Of a stretch of DNA of 64,000 nt, positions 19,901 through 27,700 are shown in pieces. This DNA is from Methylomonas sp. EFPC3 (GTDB lineage Bacteria; Pseudomonadota; Gammaproteobacteria; Methylococcales; Methylomonadaceae). The DNA lies in the NCBI RefSeq assembly GCF_029643245.1, contig NZ_CP116398.1, forward strand, positions 1,674,001 to 1,738,000, given 5' to 3'. Under the pieces are notes generated by a model. That model saw nothing but the letters and a program-made list of their open reading frames with translations. It searched no databases and was not told the origin of the DNA. Each line of letters begins with the position of its first letter. Within the stretch, counting starts at the first letter, position 1. Made by a program: the position numbers and the translations under genes.

Positions 19901-20565
19901 ACGGTCGCCAGGGCGCCGCCGGCCAGCGCCGAGTCGCATTCGCCGGCGCGCAAGGCCCGACAGGCCAGATGGATCGCGACCAGGGAGGTCGAGCACGCGG
20001 TTTGCACCGTGATCGACGGCCCGGTCAGGTTTAGTTTGTAGGCGGTGCGGTTGGTGATGTAATCCGGCTCGTTGCCGATGCCGGCGATCAAGTCCTTGGA
20101 CGACGCGAACATGATGTCGCGGTTCGGGAAAATGTTATTGAAAAAATAGCGCGACAAGGCGGTGCCGGCATAGACGCCGACCGTGCCGGGGCAGTCGTCC
20201 GGGATGTAACCGGCGTCTTCCAGCGCCGCCCAGGCGCACTCCAGGAACAAGCGCTGCTGCGGATCGAGCAGCTCGGCTTCGGCCGGGGTATAGCCGAAAA
20301 AACCGGCGTCGAATTTATCGACGTCGTCCAGGTAATAACCGGCGGCCACCCAGGAACCGCCGGCCACTTGCTTGCGCACGTAGGGAATCGAGGCGGCGTC
20401 ATGCGCGGCGATGCCCTGCTGCACTTCTTCCTGAGTGTAATGCCGCAACGCGTCGCGGCCGGCAACCAGATTGTCCCAGAATTCGCTGACCGAATTCGCT
20501 CCCGGAAAACGGCCGGCAAGGCCGATGATGGCAATGGCGCCCGAGTTGGCTTGATTTGCTTGCAT
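13924..20565 (-). CDS. modular PKS: KS-AT-KR-DH-ACP with C-terminal degenerate condensation-like domain
   Basis: 2213 aa. KS (8-445) has Cys191 in TACSTSL, His328 and His368. AT (543-840) has Ser638 in GHSLGE and the HAFH motif (734-737) of malonyl-CoA-specific ATs. A KR (structural half about 915-1150, catalytic half 1158-1365) has GGLGGLG at 1171, Ser1319, Tyr1332 and Asn1336. A DH-type hot-dog domain (about 1385-1680) has HxxxGxxxxP starting at His1419 and Asp1587. ACP (1755-1825) has Ser1787. Residues 1830-2213 look like the C-terminal parts of a condensation or epimerisation domain, but the HHxxxDG motif is not present. The module should add two carbons and reduce and dehydrate them to an alkene next to the thiazole. 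KR before DH is opposite to the common cis-AT order. The gene lies between the thiazole module and the terminal NRPS. Confidence 0.95.
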   Translation of the reverse strand: MQANQANSGAIAIIGLAGRFPGANSVSEFWDNLVAGRDALRHYTQEEVQQGIAAHDAASIPYVRKQVAGGSWVAAGYYLDDVDKFDAGFFGYTPAEAELLDPQQRLFLECAWAALEDAGYIPDDCPGTVGVYAGTALSRYFFNNIFPNRDIMFASSKDLIAGIGNEPDYITNRTAYKLNLTGPSITVQTACSTSLVAIHLACRALRAGECDSALAGGALATVPGGLGYQYQEGSMASPDGLLRTFDAKAEGTVFSEGGVGIVVLKRLEDALADHDRVYAVIRGTAVTNDGAFKAGYTAPGIDGQMHVIERALADAGVDPDQISYVEAHGTSTPLGDPIEITALARAWRKRTERTGYCALGSLKTNVGHLAPVAGVASVIKTALALWHRTLPPSLHFGTPNPRIDFANSPFFVNDTLRDWDCAGTRYAAVSSFGIGGTNAHAIMEEAPPQPVTRSGAKLRSFVLSAKSSKALSRAAENLDDFLRRQPGVDLDDVAFTLQEGRKAFPVRAAVAADSLETLQQGLAAIRDNPAKTKALPADAKKVFLFTGQGSQYLTMGRGLYQNLPVFRQVFDDCCDQLRGHLGLDLRDFVLAADPTDAALTEQLGQTRLAQPMLFAFEYALAKQMQALGIEPDAMIGHSLGEYVAACLAEVFELDAALRLVALRGALMQAMPSGAMLSVSLDETAVAAYVGGEVSLAAVNSPNACVLSGPHAAIAAVRERLEAAGAACRPLLTSHAFHSAMMQPMIADFTAAVRLAAPKTPSRPYVSNLTGDWMAAADACDPDYWARHLLGCVRFRQGMATLLAGGGSYFIEIGPGNVLSTFARHAINAAKAAAAVVQTVRHPKETKPDALVLRQALGDLWAAGLELDWERVDSDNQGRRISLPTYPFARERHWLEPPQAGAAGTENPAQRLADPAQWFYAPSWKRQPGRLPDIGDWSGERVLIVAERNGLSRALAERIEAAGGSAVIAAPGAGFADDGESGYSLNIGEAADFERLAAVFAEAQPTAIVHALCATPRSAAGLDSEDYWLERSFHSLVFLAQQFSAEAGDRRLPLLTLSSEIHDVLPAEPVNPLKAALLGVHLCLGHEYRKFLSRNLDFGPDDLVGAAAIAASADRAVGELARLRGETKPLLAPADHFAACRHGYRWAAHYEPTRIDPAPLDFTADGAYLVTGGLGGLGLAVADYMAARGAKHIVLLGRSALPPKAEWPRWLAEHEAQDRSAERIRKLAAIEARGAEVEICQGDVVDAERMTELVAALLDKYGRIAGVVHSAGVAGGGLIQLKTRDAAEAVLRPKVRGILALEQAFRAADTEPGFIVLFSSLFAVIGGIGQVDYSAANNVLDAYARAGFGASKVVSLNFGGWRETGMAVDAGLYARRELPPLPAGKTLAHPYLHSCREKSAQHASYAAWLREPDHWALLEHRIEGVATMPGTGLVEMVRAAFQDYRGAEQVAIDNLYFFRPLMVPALDMAEVHCDFNALPGGGYGFEVYTREAGVKAPLLAGDIYAAELAVARIDPQALAASCSGEVLDFSDGRPQAVQDDSGFLSLGPRWQVLSQIRCGGDHLLGRLQLPAAFVDDLNQFMLHPSLLDMASGPITGHLLRRLDLDIDGEYLPFGYGRLTIAAPLPAEFLSHVCFRGLSGDRESLSFDIALYDMAGQRLAQIDEFTLKKVPAGAFALPPATAADSHGEDDSLSTAEGLEIFQRALASAASPQWVISPQPLDALLERMQAQRAAEEAGTTAAKPKLQREDADAAPPTNPTEEILVGIMEGVLGIEPVGIYDNFFDMGVDSVMGIQVVSQAKRFGLTVKPNQLFEHQTVAALAAAIGASAPTAAEPAWLTFGQRELLAAGRGWDSLQLELPAAVTTDDLTAALAAVAADYPLLLARIEINGEAPSWTQAETVAILAADAAAETGGEGAFRVLADGRRLVLQARPVLGLDAAGLSQIGAAVLARLSGSAAAAPLAPWRPAAAADLAAAAGERDAQAESAGYAALPDQSAALAATGACAAAAEIRIEADQLQGLERLRAALNLDAEDLLLAALAASIGECFALEPVAVRYVQTHIVAESGAVLRYSYPLCLETDSDALTATTLAKAARKQAPSAGFGFELAASGLPLPSVRFTWLGHYGNGRFEPEAVLAAGEAFAVSACLAADGLLLRLAVDAEQVEQLPRLSTALENTVLAYLAAAEQAQGRGFTAADFGDAGLSEEDFATLFQTIE

Positions 20566-20615
20566 GTGCTTTGCTTCCGTTGTCTATGTTTCGATGAAAT
20601 TGGCGGCAGGCGGGC

Positions 20616-23600
20616 TTATTCCGCGCCGCTGCGGCGGCGCGGCGCCCGGCCGGAGCGTTGCCGCCGCGCGCCGTCTGCGGCCGCGGCGGACGGTGCCGCG
20701 GCGCGCGGTTTCGGTTGCAGGTAGTCGACCAGCGCGGCGATGGTCGGGTAGACGAAAAACATGTCCAGCAACGGCACGTCCTTGCTCAACAAGGGCCGCA
20801 ACCGGGTATGGATCTTGATCATGTCCACCGAGGTACCGCCCAGGTCGAAGAAGTTGTCGCCGGGGCCGACGCTGTCCACGCCGAGCACTTCGCGCCAGAC
20901 GCCGCAGATTTGCCGGGCCAGATCGGAATCGGCCACCGCCACGGCGGCGACGGCCTCGACTTCCTTGCGCGGTTGCGGCAGGGCTTTGCGGTCGAGTTTG
21001 CCGTTGGCGGACAGCGGCAGTTCGTCGAGGCGGATAAACAGCGACGGCACCATGTAGTCGGGCAGTTTCTGGTTCAGGTAGTCGCGCAAACGGGTTTCGA
21101 AACCGGCGTCGGAATGCTGGAACCGGGCTTGCGCCAGTTGCAGTTCGCGCAGTTCCGCGTCCCCGAGTTCGACGCCGCCGACCAGCGCGTGCAGATAGGC
21201 CGAACGCTGTTCCAGCTGGAACAGCGGCCGGGCCCGTTCGAAATCGAAACCGCCGAGCTGGCAGGTGGCCAGACCGAAGCGATGCGCGTCCTGCTCCAAA
21301 ATTTGCGTGATCAGGCCGCTCTCGATCCGGCACAGGTGCATGGAATCCTGGCCGTACAAGGGTTCGATGGCCTCCAGATTGGCGACCAGGAACAGGTGGA
21401 AGGCGGCGCTGTCGACCATCGCCGCATTCCAACTGCCGTAGTACGCGGCGTCGATCCGGCCGTTACCGGGCAAATGCACCAGACGGTGCTGGTCCGGATC
21501 GTAGTAATACATGCCGCCGGCCAGGCCGGCGATCCGGCCCGGTACCGCATAGAGATAGAGTTGCACCGGATACAGCGAACCGGCCGAACCGTAGCGGTAT
21601 TTCGGGGTGGCCGCAGCCGGATCGCGGCGCAACCGGCTCAACAGCCGGCCCAGACTGCCGAGATCGACGGCGGTGTCGGGAAACAACCGCTGCGAGCGGC
21701 GGCGATAGCCGGCGTCGCTCGCCTCTGGCTCCGCGGCCAGCGCCACCGCCTCGGCGGCGGCGTCGAAGCGGCGCAGGCCGGGCTGCGACAGGCGGAAGCG
21801 GATTTTGTCGTTGTCTTCCGTTTTGGCGGCGGCCGGCGCCTCCGGGTCACGCACGTAGTAGGCGATCAACTGCCGGGCCCGGCCACTGTCGCCGGTGACG
21901 GCGCATACCGCCGCCTTGACGCCGGCAAAGCGCGCCATATTGATTTCCACTTCGCCCAATTCGACCCGAAAACCGTTGATCTTGACCTGAAAATCCTTGC
22001 GGCCGAGAAACTCAATGTTGCCGCAAGGTAGCAAACGGCCGAGGTCGCCGGTCCGGTACATTTTTTCGCCGCTGCGGGGATGAGTGACGAATTGGGCCGC
22101 GCTACGCTCGGCGTCGCGCCAATAGCCCAGCGCCACGCCGATGCCGCCGATGTACAGCTCTCCCGGCACCCAGACCGGACAGGCTTGCATCTGCTCGTCC
22201 AGCACGTGAAAGCTTTGGTTGAGCATGGCCTTGCCGTAGGGAATGCTGCGCCAGTCCGGGCTGAGCTCGCCGATCGGATAGATGATGGACCAGATCGAGG
22301 CTTCGGTGGCACCGCCCAGGCTGAACTGTTGCGCGTTGGGGCAACTGCGCCGAATCGCCTCCGGCAGCGGCAACGGAATCCAGTCGCCGCTCATCATCAC
22401 CAGCCGCAGGCTGGTATTCGGCCGCCGCGCCACCTCGTCCAGGTAGGTGGTGTAAATGTCCATCAAAGCCGGCACGGTGTTCCAGAGCGTGACGCCGTGG
22501 CGCTGCACCATCTCGTCCCAATGGCCGGGGTCGCGCTGGCGGTCGGCATCCGGCAACACCAGCGCGCCGCCGGCGCCGAGCACACCGAAAATGTCGTAGA
22601 CGGACAGGTCGAAATTCAGCGCCGACAAGCCCAATACCCGGTCGTCCGGACCGACTTCAAAGCGCTGGTTGATATCGACGCAGGTGTTGAGCGCGCCGCG
22701 ATGGTCGATCATCACCCCTTTCGGAGTGCCGGTGGAACCGGAGGTGTAGATCACGTAAGCCAGATCGGTCGGCTGCCGCATTACCGGCAGCGCTTTGACC
22801 GGTTGCGCCGACGCCGCCAATTCGGCCACCGTCAGCACTTCGATACCCGCCGGCAGCCGCAGCCCGGCCGCGGCATCTACGGCCACGACCCGCTGCAAGC
22901 CGGACAATTCGATAATCTGGGCGATCCGGTCCGGGCCGTAACCGGGTTCGATCGGCAGATAGGCGCCGCCGGCCTCGAGAATGCCCAACGCGGCCACCAC
23001 CTGCCAGCGGCCTTTCGGCAATAGGATGCCGACCAGCTCGCCGCTACCGGCACCGCTCTGCCACAAGCGCTGCGCCAAGCGATTGGCCAGCCGGTACAAC
23101 TCGCCGTAACTGAATTCGGCCTCGGCGTCGATCACGGCAATCCGCTCCGAATTGGCGCGGGCCTGACGTACGAAAGGTTCGTGCAGCAATCCGGCCGGCA
23201 CCGGCGCCGCGGTGGCGTTGGCCGCTGCGATCAGTTGCCGCTGCTCGCGCGGCAGCAGGTCGAGTTCCGGCCGTTGCCAGAGCATGTCGTCCTGAGCCAG
23301 GCCGCCGACCAGTTGCCGGTAGGCGTCGAACATCGCTTCCAGGAAGCCGTCCGGAAACAGGCCGGACACCGAGTCCCAATCGTATTCCAGTTTGCCGGCG
23401 TCTTCGGTGACCTGATGGTCCAGCCAAACCTGCGGCGTCTGCGTAATCGTGTAATGCACGTCGCCCAGCCAGGACATCGCCGCCGGGGTGTCGTCCGCCG
23501 GGTTCGGTTTGATCGCGCTGGTAAACACCACCGGGAACAAGGAGGCGTTGGCGTCGCGGCGCTGTTCGGTCAATTCCCGCAGCACTTGCACGCCGCTGAC

Positions 23601-24713
23601 GTAGCGATGGTCCATGTCGCGCCATAACTGCGCCTGCACCGACTTGACCCGTTCCGAAAATGACGCCGGCCGGGAATAATCCAGCTCCAGCAACACCACC
23701 GACGTAAAGTCGCCGACCAGCGCGTTGACTTGCGGATGAAACGGCAGCCGATTGAACAGCGTCAGATTCAAGGTAAAACGTTTGCGGCTGCTCCAGCGGG
23801 CGACGACGGCGCCGTAGGCGGCCAGCAGCACCGCCGACGGCGTCACGCCCAAACGTTGGGCGCGGCTTTTGATTTGGCCCCAGCGCGCGGCGTCCAGGCT
23901 GGCGGACAGGCGGCGGAATTGCGGGCGGGCTATGCTTTCCGGAGCCACGGCCAGCGGAAAATCCGGGCCGGGCGGCAGATCTTTGATCTTTTCCCGCCAA
24001 TACGCGCAGGACTCGCGGTAGGCTTCGGTTTGCTTCATCAATTCCAGACCGCGGACGTAGTCGGCGTAGGACAGTTCCAGCGGCGGCAATTCATCGCCCT
24101 GGTACAGCCGGCGCCATTCCTCGCTGAGGATGTCGAAGCTCAAGGCGTCGAAAATCAGCACGTCTATGCTCAGATGCAGCCGCACCACGCCGTCCGCCAG
24201 CAGGCTGGCGCGAATATCGAACAAGGGCCACACCGCGGTATCCAGCACCTGGTGCGACATTTCCTCGCGGACTTGCTCGAGACTGGCGGCACTCTCGTCC
24301 CCGGCGACACTGGCGTCCAGCACTTCGAAGCGGTATGCGGGGACCGTTTTTAAAATCTGTTGGCGGCCGTCGGGATTGACGACGGCGCGCAGCATGTCGT
24401 GGCGCTGGATCAAACGGTTGAAAGCCGTTTCCAGCCGCGCCAGATCCAGGCCGCGGCAGTCGACTTCCATGTAGCCGTGGGCGGCGATATTGCCCAGATC
24501 GAATGCCGCCTGCCGGCCGACCCAATACGCCTGCTGAATGTCGGTCAGCGGAAACGGCTCGAAGCGGGCTTCGCCCATTGGCTGCAGTTTCGGCACGTAG
24601 AAGTCGGTTTGGGCTTGGGACCTATCGTCCTGCGACCGTTGTTGCAGTCTGGCCATCAGACTCTGGCGCTGTTCGTTGCTCAGTTCGGCGATCAATGATT
24701 GTGTGTTTGCCAT
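20616..24713 (-). CDS. thiazole-forming NRPS module: Cy-A(Cys)-Ox-PCP
   Basis: 1365 aa. The first domain (about 52-480) has the cyclisation motif DxxxxDxxS (Asp184, Asp189, Ser192) in place of HHxxxDG, so it both condenses and cyclises. The A domain (about 510-960, closing at A10 Lys1239) reads D-L-Y-N-M-S-L-I-W at the substrate pocket, the well-known Cys code. Between A8 and A10 a nitroreductase-like FMN oxidase domain is inserted (about 975-1195; RYGSAGSLYPVQLYLY), as in epothilone-type modules. The PCP follows (Ser1295), then an Ala/Arg-rich tail. The module should add Cys, form a thiazoline and oxidise it to a thiazole. A good Shine-Dalgarno (GGAG) stands before the start. It acts after the 3722-aa protein and before the PKS. 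Confidence 0.96.
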   Translation of the reverse strand: MANTQSLIAELSNEQRQSLMARLQQRSQDDRSQAQTDFYVPKLQPMGEARFEPFPLTDIQQAYWVGRQAAFDLGNIAAHGYMEVDCRGLDLARLETAFNRLIQRHDMLRAVVNPDGRQQILKTVPAYRFEVLDASVAGDESAASLEQVREEMSHQVLDTAVWPLFDIRASLLADGVVRLHLSIDVLIFDALSFDILSEEWRRLYQGDELPPLELSYADYVRGLELMKQTEAYRESCAYWREKIKDLPPGPDFPLAVAPESIARPQFRRLSASLDAARWGQIKSRAQRLGVTPSAVLLAAYGAVVARWSSRKRFTLNLTLFNRLPFHPQVNALVGDFTSVVLLELDYSRPASFSERVKSVQAQLWRDMDHRYVSGVQVLRELTEQRRDANASLFPVVFTSAIKPNPADDTPAAMSWLGDVHYTITQTPQVWLDHQVTEDAGKLEYDWDSVSGLFPDGFLEAMFDAYRQLVGGLAQDDMLWQRPELDLLPREQRQLIAAANATAAPVPAGLLHEPFVRQARANSERIAVIDAEAEFSYGELYRLANRLAQRLWQSGAGSGELVGILLPKGRWQVVAALGILEAGGAYLPIEPGYGPDRIAQIIELSGLQRVVAVDAAAGLRLPAGIEVLTVAELAASAQPVKALPVMRQPTDLAYVIYTSGSTGTPKGVMIDHRGALNTCVDINQRFEVGPDDRVLGLSALNFDLSVYDIFGVLGAGGALVLPDADRQRDPGHWDEMVQRHGVTLWNTVPALMDIYTTYLDEVARRPNTSLRLVMMSGDWIPLPLPEAIRRSCPNAQQFSLGGATEASIWSIIYPIGELSPDWRSIPYGKAMLNQSFHVLDEQMQACPVWVPGELYIGGIGVALGYWRDAERSAAQFVTHPRSGEKMYRTGDLGRLLPCGNIEFLGRKDFQVKINGFRVELGEVEINMARFAGVKAAVCAVTGDSGRARQLIAYYVRDPEAPAAAKTEDNDKIRFRLSQPGLRRFDAAAEAVALAAEPEASDAGYRRRSQRLFPDTAVDLGSLGRLLSRLRRDPAAATPKYRYGSAGSLYPVQLYLYAVPGRIAGLAGGMYYYDPDQHRLVHLPGNGRIDAAYYGSWNAAMVDSAAFHLFLVANLEAIEPLYGQDSMHLCRIESGLITQILEQDAHRFGLATCQLGGFDFERARPLFQLEQRSAYLHALVGGVELGDAELRELQLAQARFQHSDAGFETRLRDYLNQKLPDYMVPSLFIRLDELPLSANGKLDRKALPQPRKEVEAVAAVAVADSDLARQICGVWREVLGVDSVGPGDNFFDLGGTSVDMIKIHTRLRPLLSKDVPLLDMFFVYPTIAALVDYLQPKPRAAAPSAAAADGARRQRSGRAPRRRSGAE

Positions 24714-24740
24714 CTCGTTGTCTCCAGTTAACCCGTTGGC

Positions 24741-27700
24741 TTAGGACGCGGCCAATTCGGCGCCGTCGCGCACCAGTTCCGCCAGCAGCGCCTGCAAATC
24801 CGGCGAATCCTGCAATGCGCGCTCCAATACGGCTTCCGCCAGTTCGGCCACGGTCGGGTGTTTCATGATGTCGGTCAGCCGCAAGCGGCAGCCGTGGCGG
24901 CGATTGATTTCGTACAGGATTTGCGTCGCCAGCAGCGAATGGCCGCCCAGGGCAAAGAAATCGTCGCCGATATGGATGCTGTCCAATTGCAGGTGCTCGG
25001 CCCAGATCGCGGCAATTTCGCTTTCCAGCGCGTTGCGCGGCAACTGTCCGCCCGGCCCGGCCTCGGTCGGTTCCTGGCCATGGGCCAGTTGCGCCAGTTG
25101 GCGCCGGTCGATCTTGCCGTTCGGGCTCAACGGAAATTCCGTCACTCGGGTGCAGACGCCAGGTACCATGAACGCCGGCAACTTGGCCGCGGCGGTTTGT
25201 TTAAGCGCGTCGCCCAGCTCGGTCTCGGCGCTGTAGAAAGCCAGCAGGCGCTGGCGGCCTGGCTCGCCGTCGGCGATGACCACCGCCCGCTGCACGCCCG
25301 GCACTTGCGCCAGCACGGTTTCGATTTCGCCCAGCTCGATGCGGTGACCGCGAATCTTGACTTGAAAATCGGAGCGGCCCAGGTATTCGACCATGCCGTC
25401 CGGATTGAGCCGGCCCAGGTCGCCGGTGCGGTACATGCGCGCTCCCGGCGTCGCCGAAAACGGATCGGGCAGGAACGCGGCCGCGGTGCCGGCCTGGTTG
25501 CCGAAATAGCCCCGGCACAAGCCGTTGCCGGCCAGATAAATTTCGCCCTTGCCACCGGCCGGCACCGGATTCAGATCGGGGTCCAGCAGATAAAGCTGGC
25601 TGCCGGCGATCGGCCGGCCTATCGTCACCGGCCCCTGGAACCGTTCCGGGAAACGGACGAAGGTGCTGTAAGTGGTATCTTCCGAGGGGCCGTACAGGTT
25701 GTAGACCGCCACGTCGGGATAGTGCTGCTGGATGCCCTGTACCAGGGCCAACGGCAAGGCTTCTCCGGCCAGATTGATGGTGCGCACCGACGCCGGCACC
25801 GCCCGTTGCCGCAGAATTTCTTCCATCGCCGACGGCACGGTGTTGATCACGGCGATATCGTCCTGGCGCGCCAGTTCCGGCAGGTGCAGGATGTTATCCA
25901 CCATCACCACCTTGCCGCCGTGCGCCAGCGGGTAAAAGATTTCGTAAACCGACAGGTCGAAGCAAACCGAAGTCGAGGCCAACATACCGGCGCCGGCAGG
26001 TAACGCGAATTCCTGCGCCGCCCAGTCGATCATCGACGCGGCGTTGCGGTGTTCGATCGCCACGCCTTTGGGCAGGCCGGTGGAGCCGGAGGTAAAAATG
26101 ATGTAGGCCAGATGTTCCGGGCGGACCGCGCTGGCCGGTGCCGTGTCCGGGCACGAGGCCAGACGCGGGTCGGCCGGGCTCAGCAGCGGCGCGGCGTTGG
26201 CGGCGGCCGAGATGGCGGCATCGGCCGTATCGGCGAGCAACAGTTTGGCTTCGGCGCAACGCAAGATCACGGCCCGACGTTCGGCCGGATAGTTAGGGTC
26301 GACCGGTACATAGCAGGCGCCGGCCTTCAATACCGCCAGCAAGGCCACCACCAATTGCGGCCCGCGCGCCAGGCATACCGCCACCCGGTCTTCCACACCG
26401 ACGCCATGCTGTTGCAGCAGATGCGCCAGCCGGTTGGCCTGTGCGTCCAGTTCGCGGTAGCTCAATTCGGTGTCGTGCCAACGCAGTGCAATCCGTTCCG
26501 GCGTGCGTTTGGCCTGGTCCGCGCATAAATGGTGCAGGCAGCGGTTGTCGTAGGCGATGGGCGGATTCATGCCCAAGCCCTCGCGTTCTTCATCCAGCAG
26601 CAAATCGATGCTGCCGAGCCGGGTGTCCGGCGCCGCCGCCAGCTGCGCCAACAGCTTGGCGTAACGCGCCAGCAAACGTTCCGCGGTGTCGGCCGCGAAC
26701 AGCGCGGTGTTGTAGGTCAGCACCAGCACGGTTTGGCTGGCGTCGGCCACCACGTCCAAGGTCAATTCGTATTTGGTGTGGGCGCTGGGCGGTACCAGCG
26801 GCGTGAAACGCAAACCGCCGCCGGCCAGCGCGCCGACCGCCTCGTAATTGAACACCGCGCTCACCAGCGCCGGCCGGCTCGGATCGCGTTCCGGATTGAC
26901 GGCGCGCACCAGTTCGGCGAACGGAAAGCCGCGGTGCTCGAAAGCTTGCAGAAAGACGTGCTTGGCCTGTTGCAGATAGTCGGCGAAGGTGGCCTGGCTA
27001 TCGCTGTTGCCGACGATAGGCAGGACATTGACCCCAAAGCCGATGAAGCTTTCGCCGGGCCGGTCGCCGTGCATCGACACCGGCACGCCGATCACCGAGC
27101 GCTGCTGGCCGCTCAGACGGTTCAACAGCAAGCGGTAGACGGCCAGCATGACCATGAACGGCGTCGCATTGCAGCGTTGGGTCAGCGCTTTCAATTGGGC
27201 CGCAACCTCCGCATCCAGCACCAGGCAGGTGCGCTGCGCAGCGAAACGCTGTTCCGGCGGCCGCGGATAATCGGTCGGCAAATCCAGTGCCGGGACGCCC
27301 TGGCCGAACTGCTGCAACCAGAATTCGCGATCCTGCGGCCGTTGCGCGGCAACCCGGCGATTGGCTTCCGCCAACGTCACCGGCCGCGGCAGGGCCAGCG
27401 CGCTGCCGTCGCTCAGGTGGCGGTAGAACTCGACGATTTCCTGGATCAGCAAGCCGTAGGAAATGCCGTCGATAATCATGTGATGGGCCAGAAACAGCAA
27501 CCAGTAGCGGTCGTCACCCAGCCGGGCCAGAAACGCTTTAATGAGCGGCGGCCGGGTCAGATCGAAAGGTTCGGCGCTACGCGCCAACACCCATTCCCGG
27601 GCCTTGGCTTCGGCCAGTGCATCCGGCAAGTCGGAAAAATCGGCTTCGACCAGCGTCGTATCCGGCTCCTGGCCGATAACGACCTGGCTGCGATCTTCGC

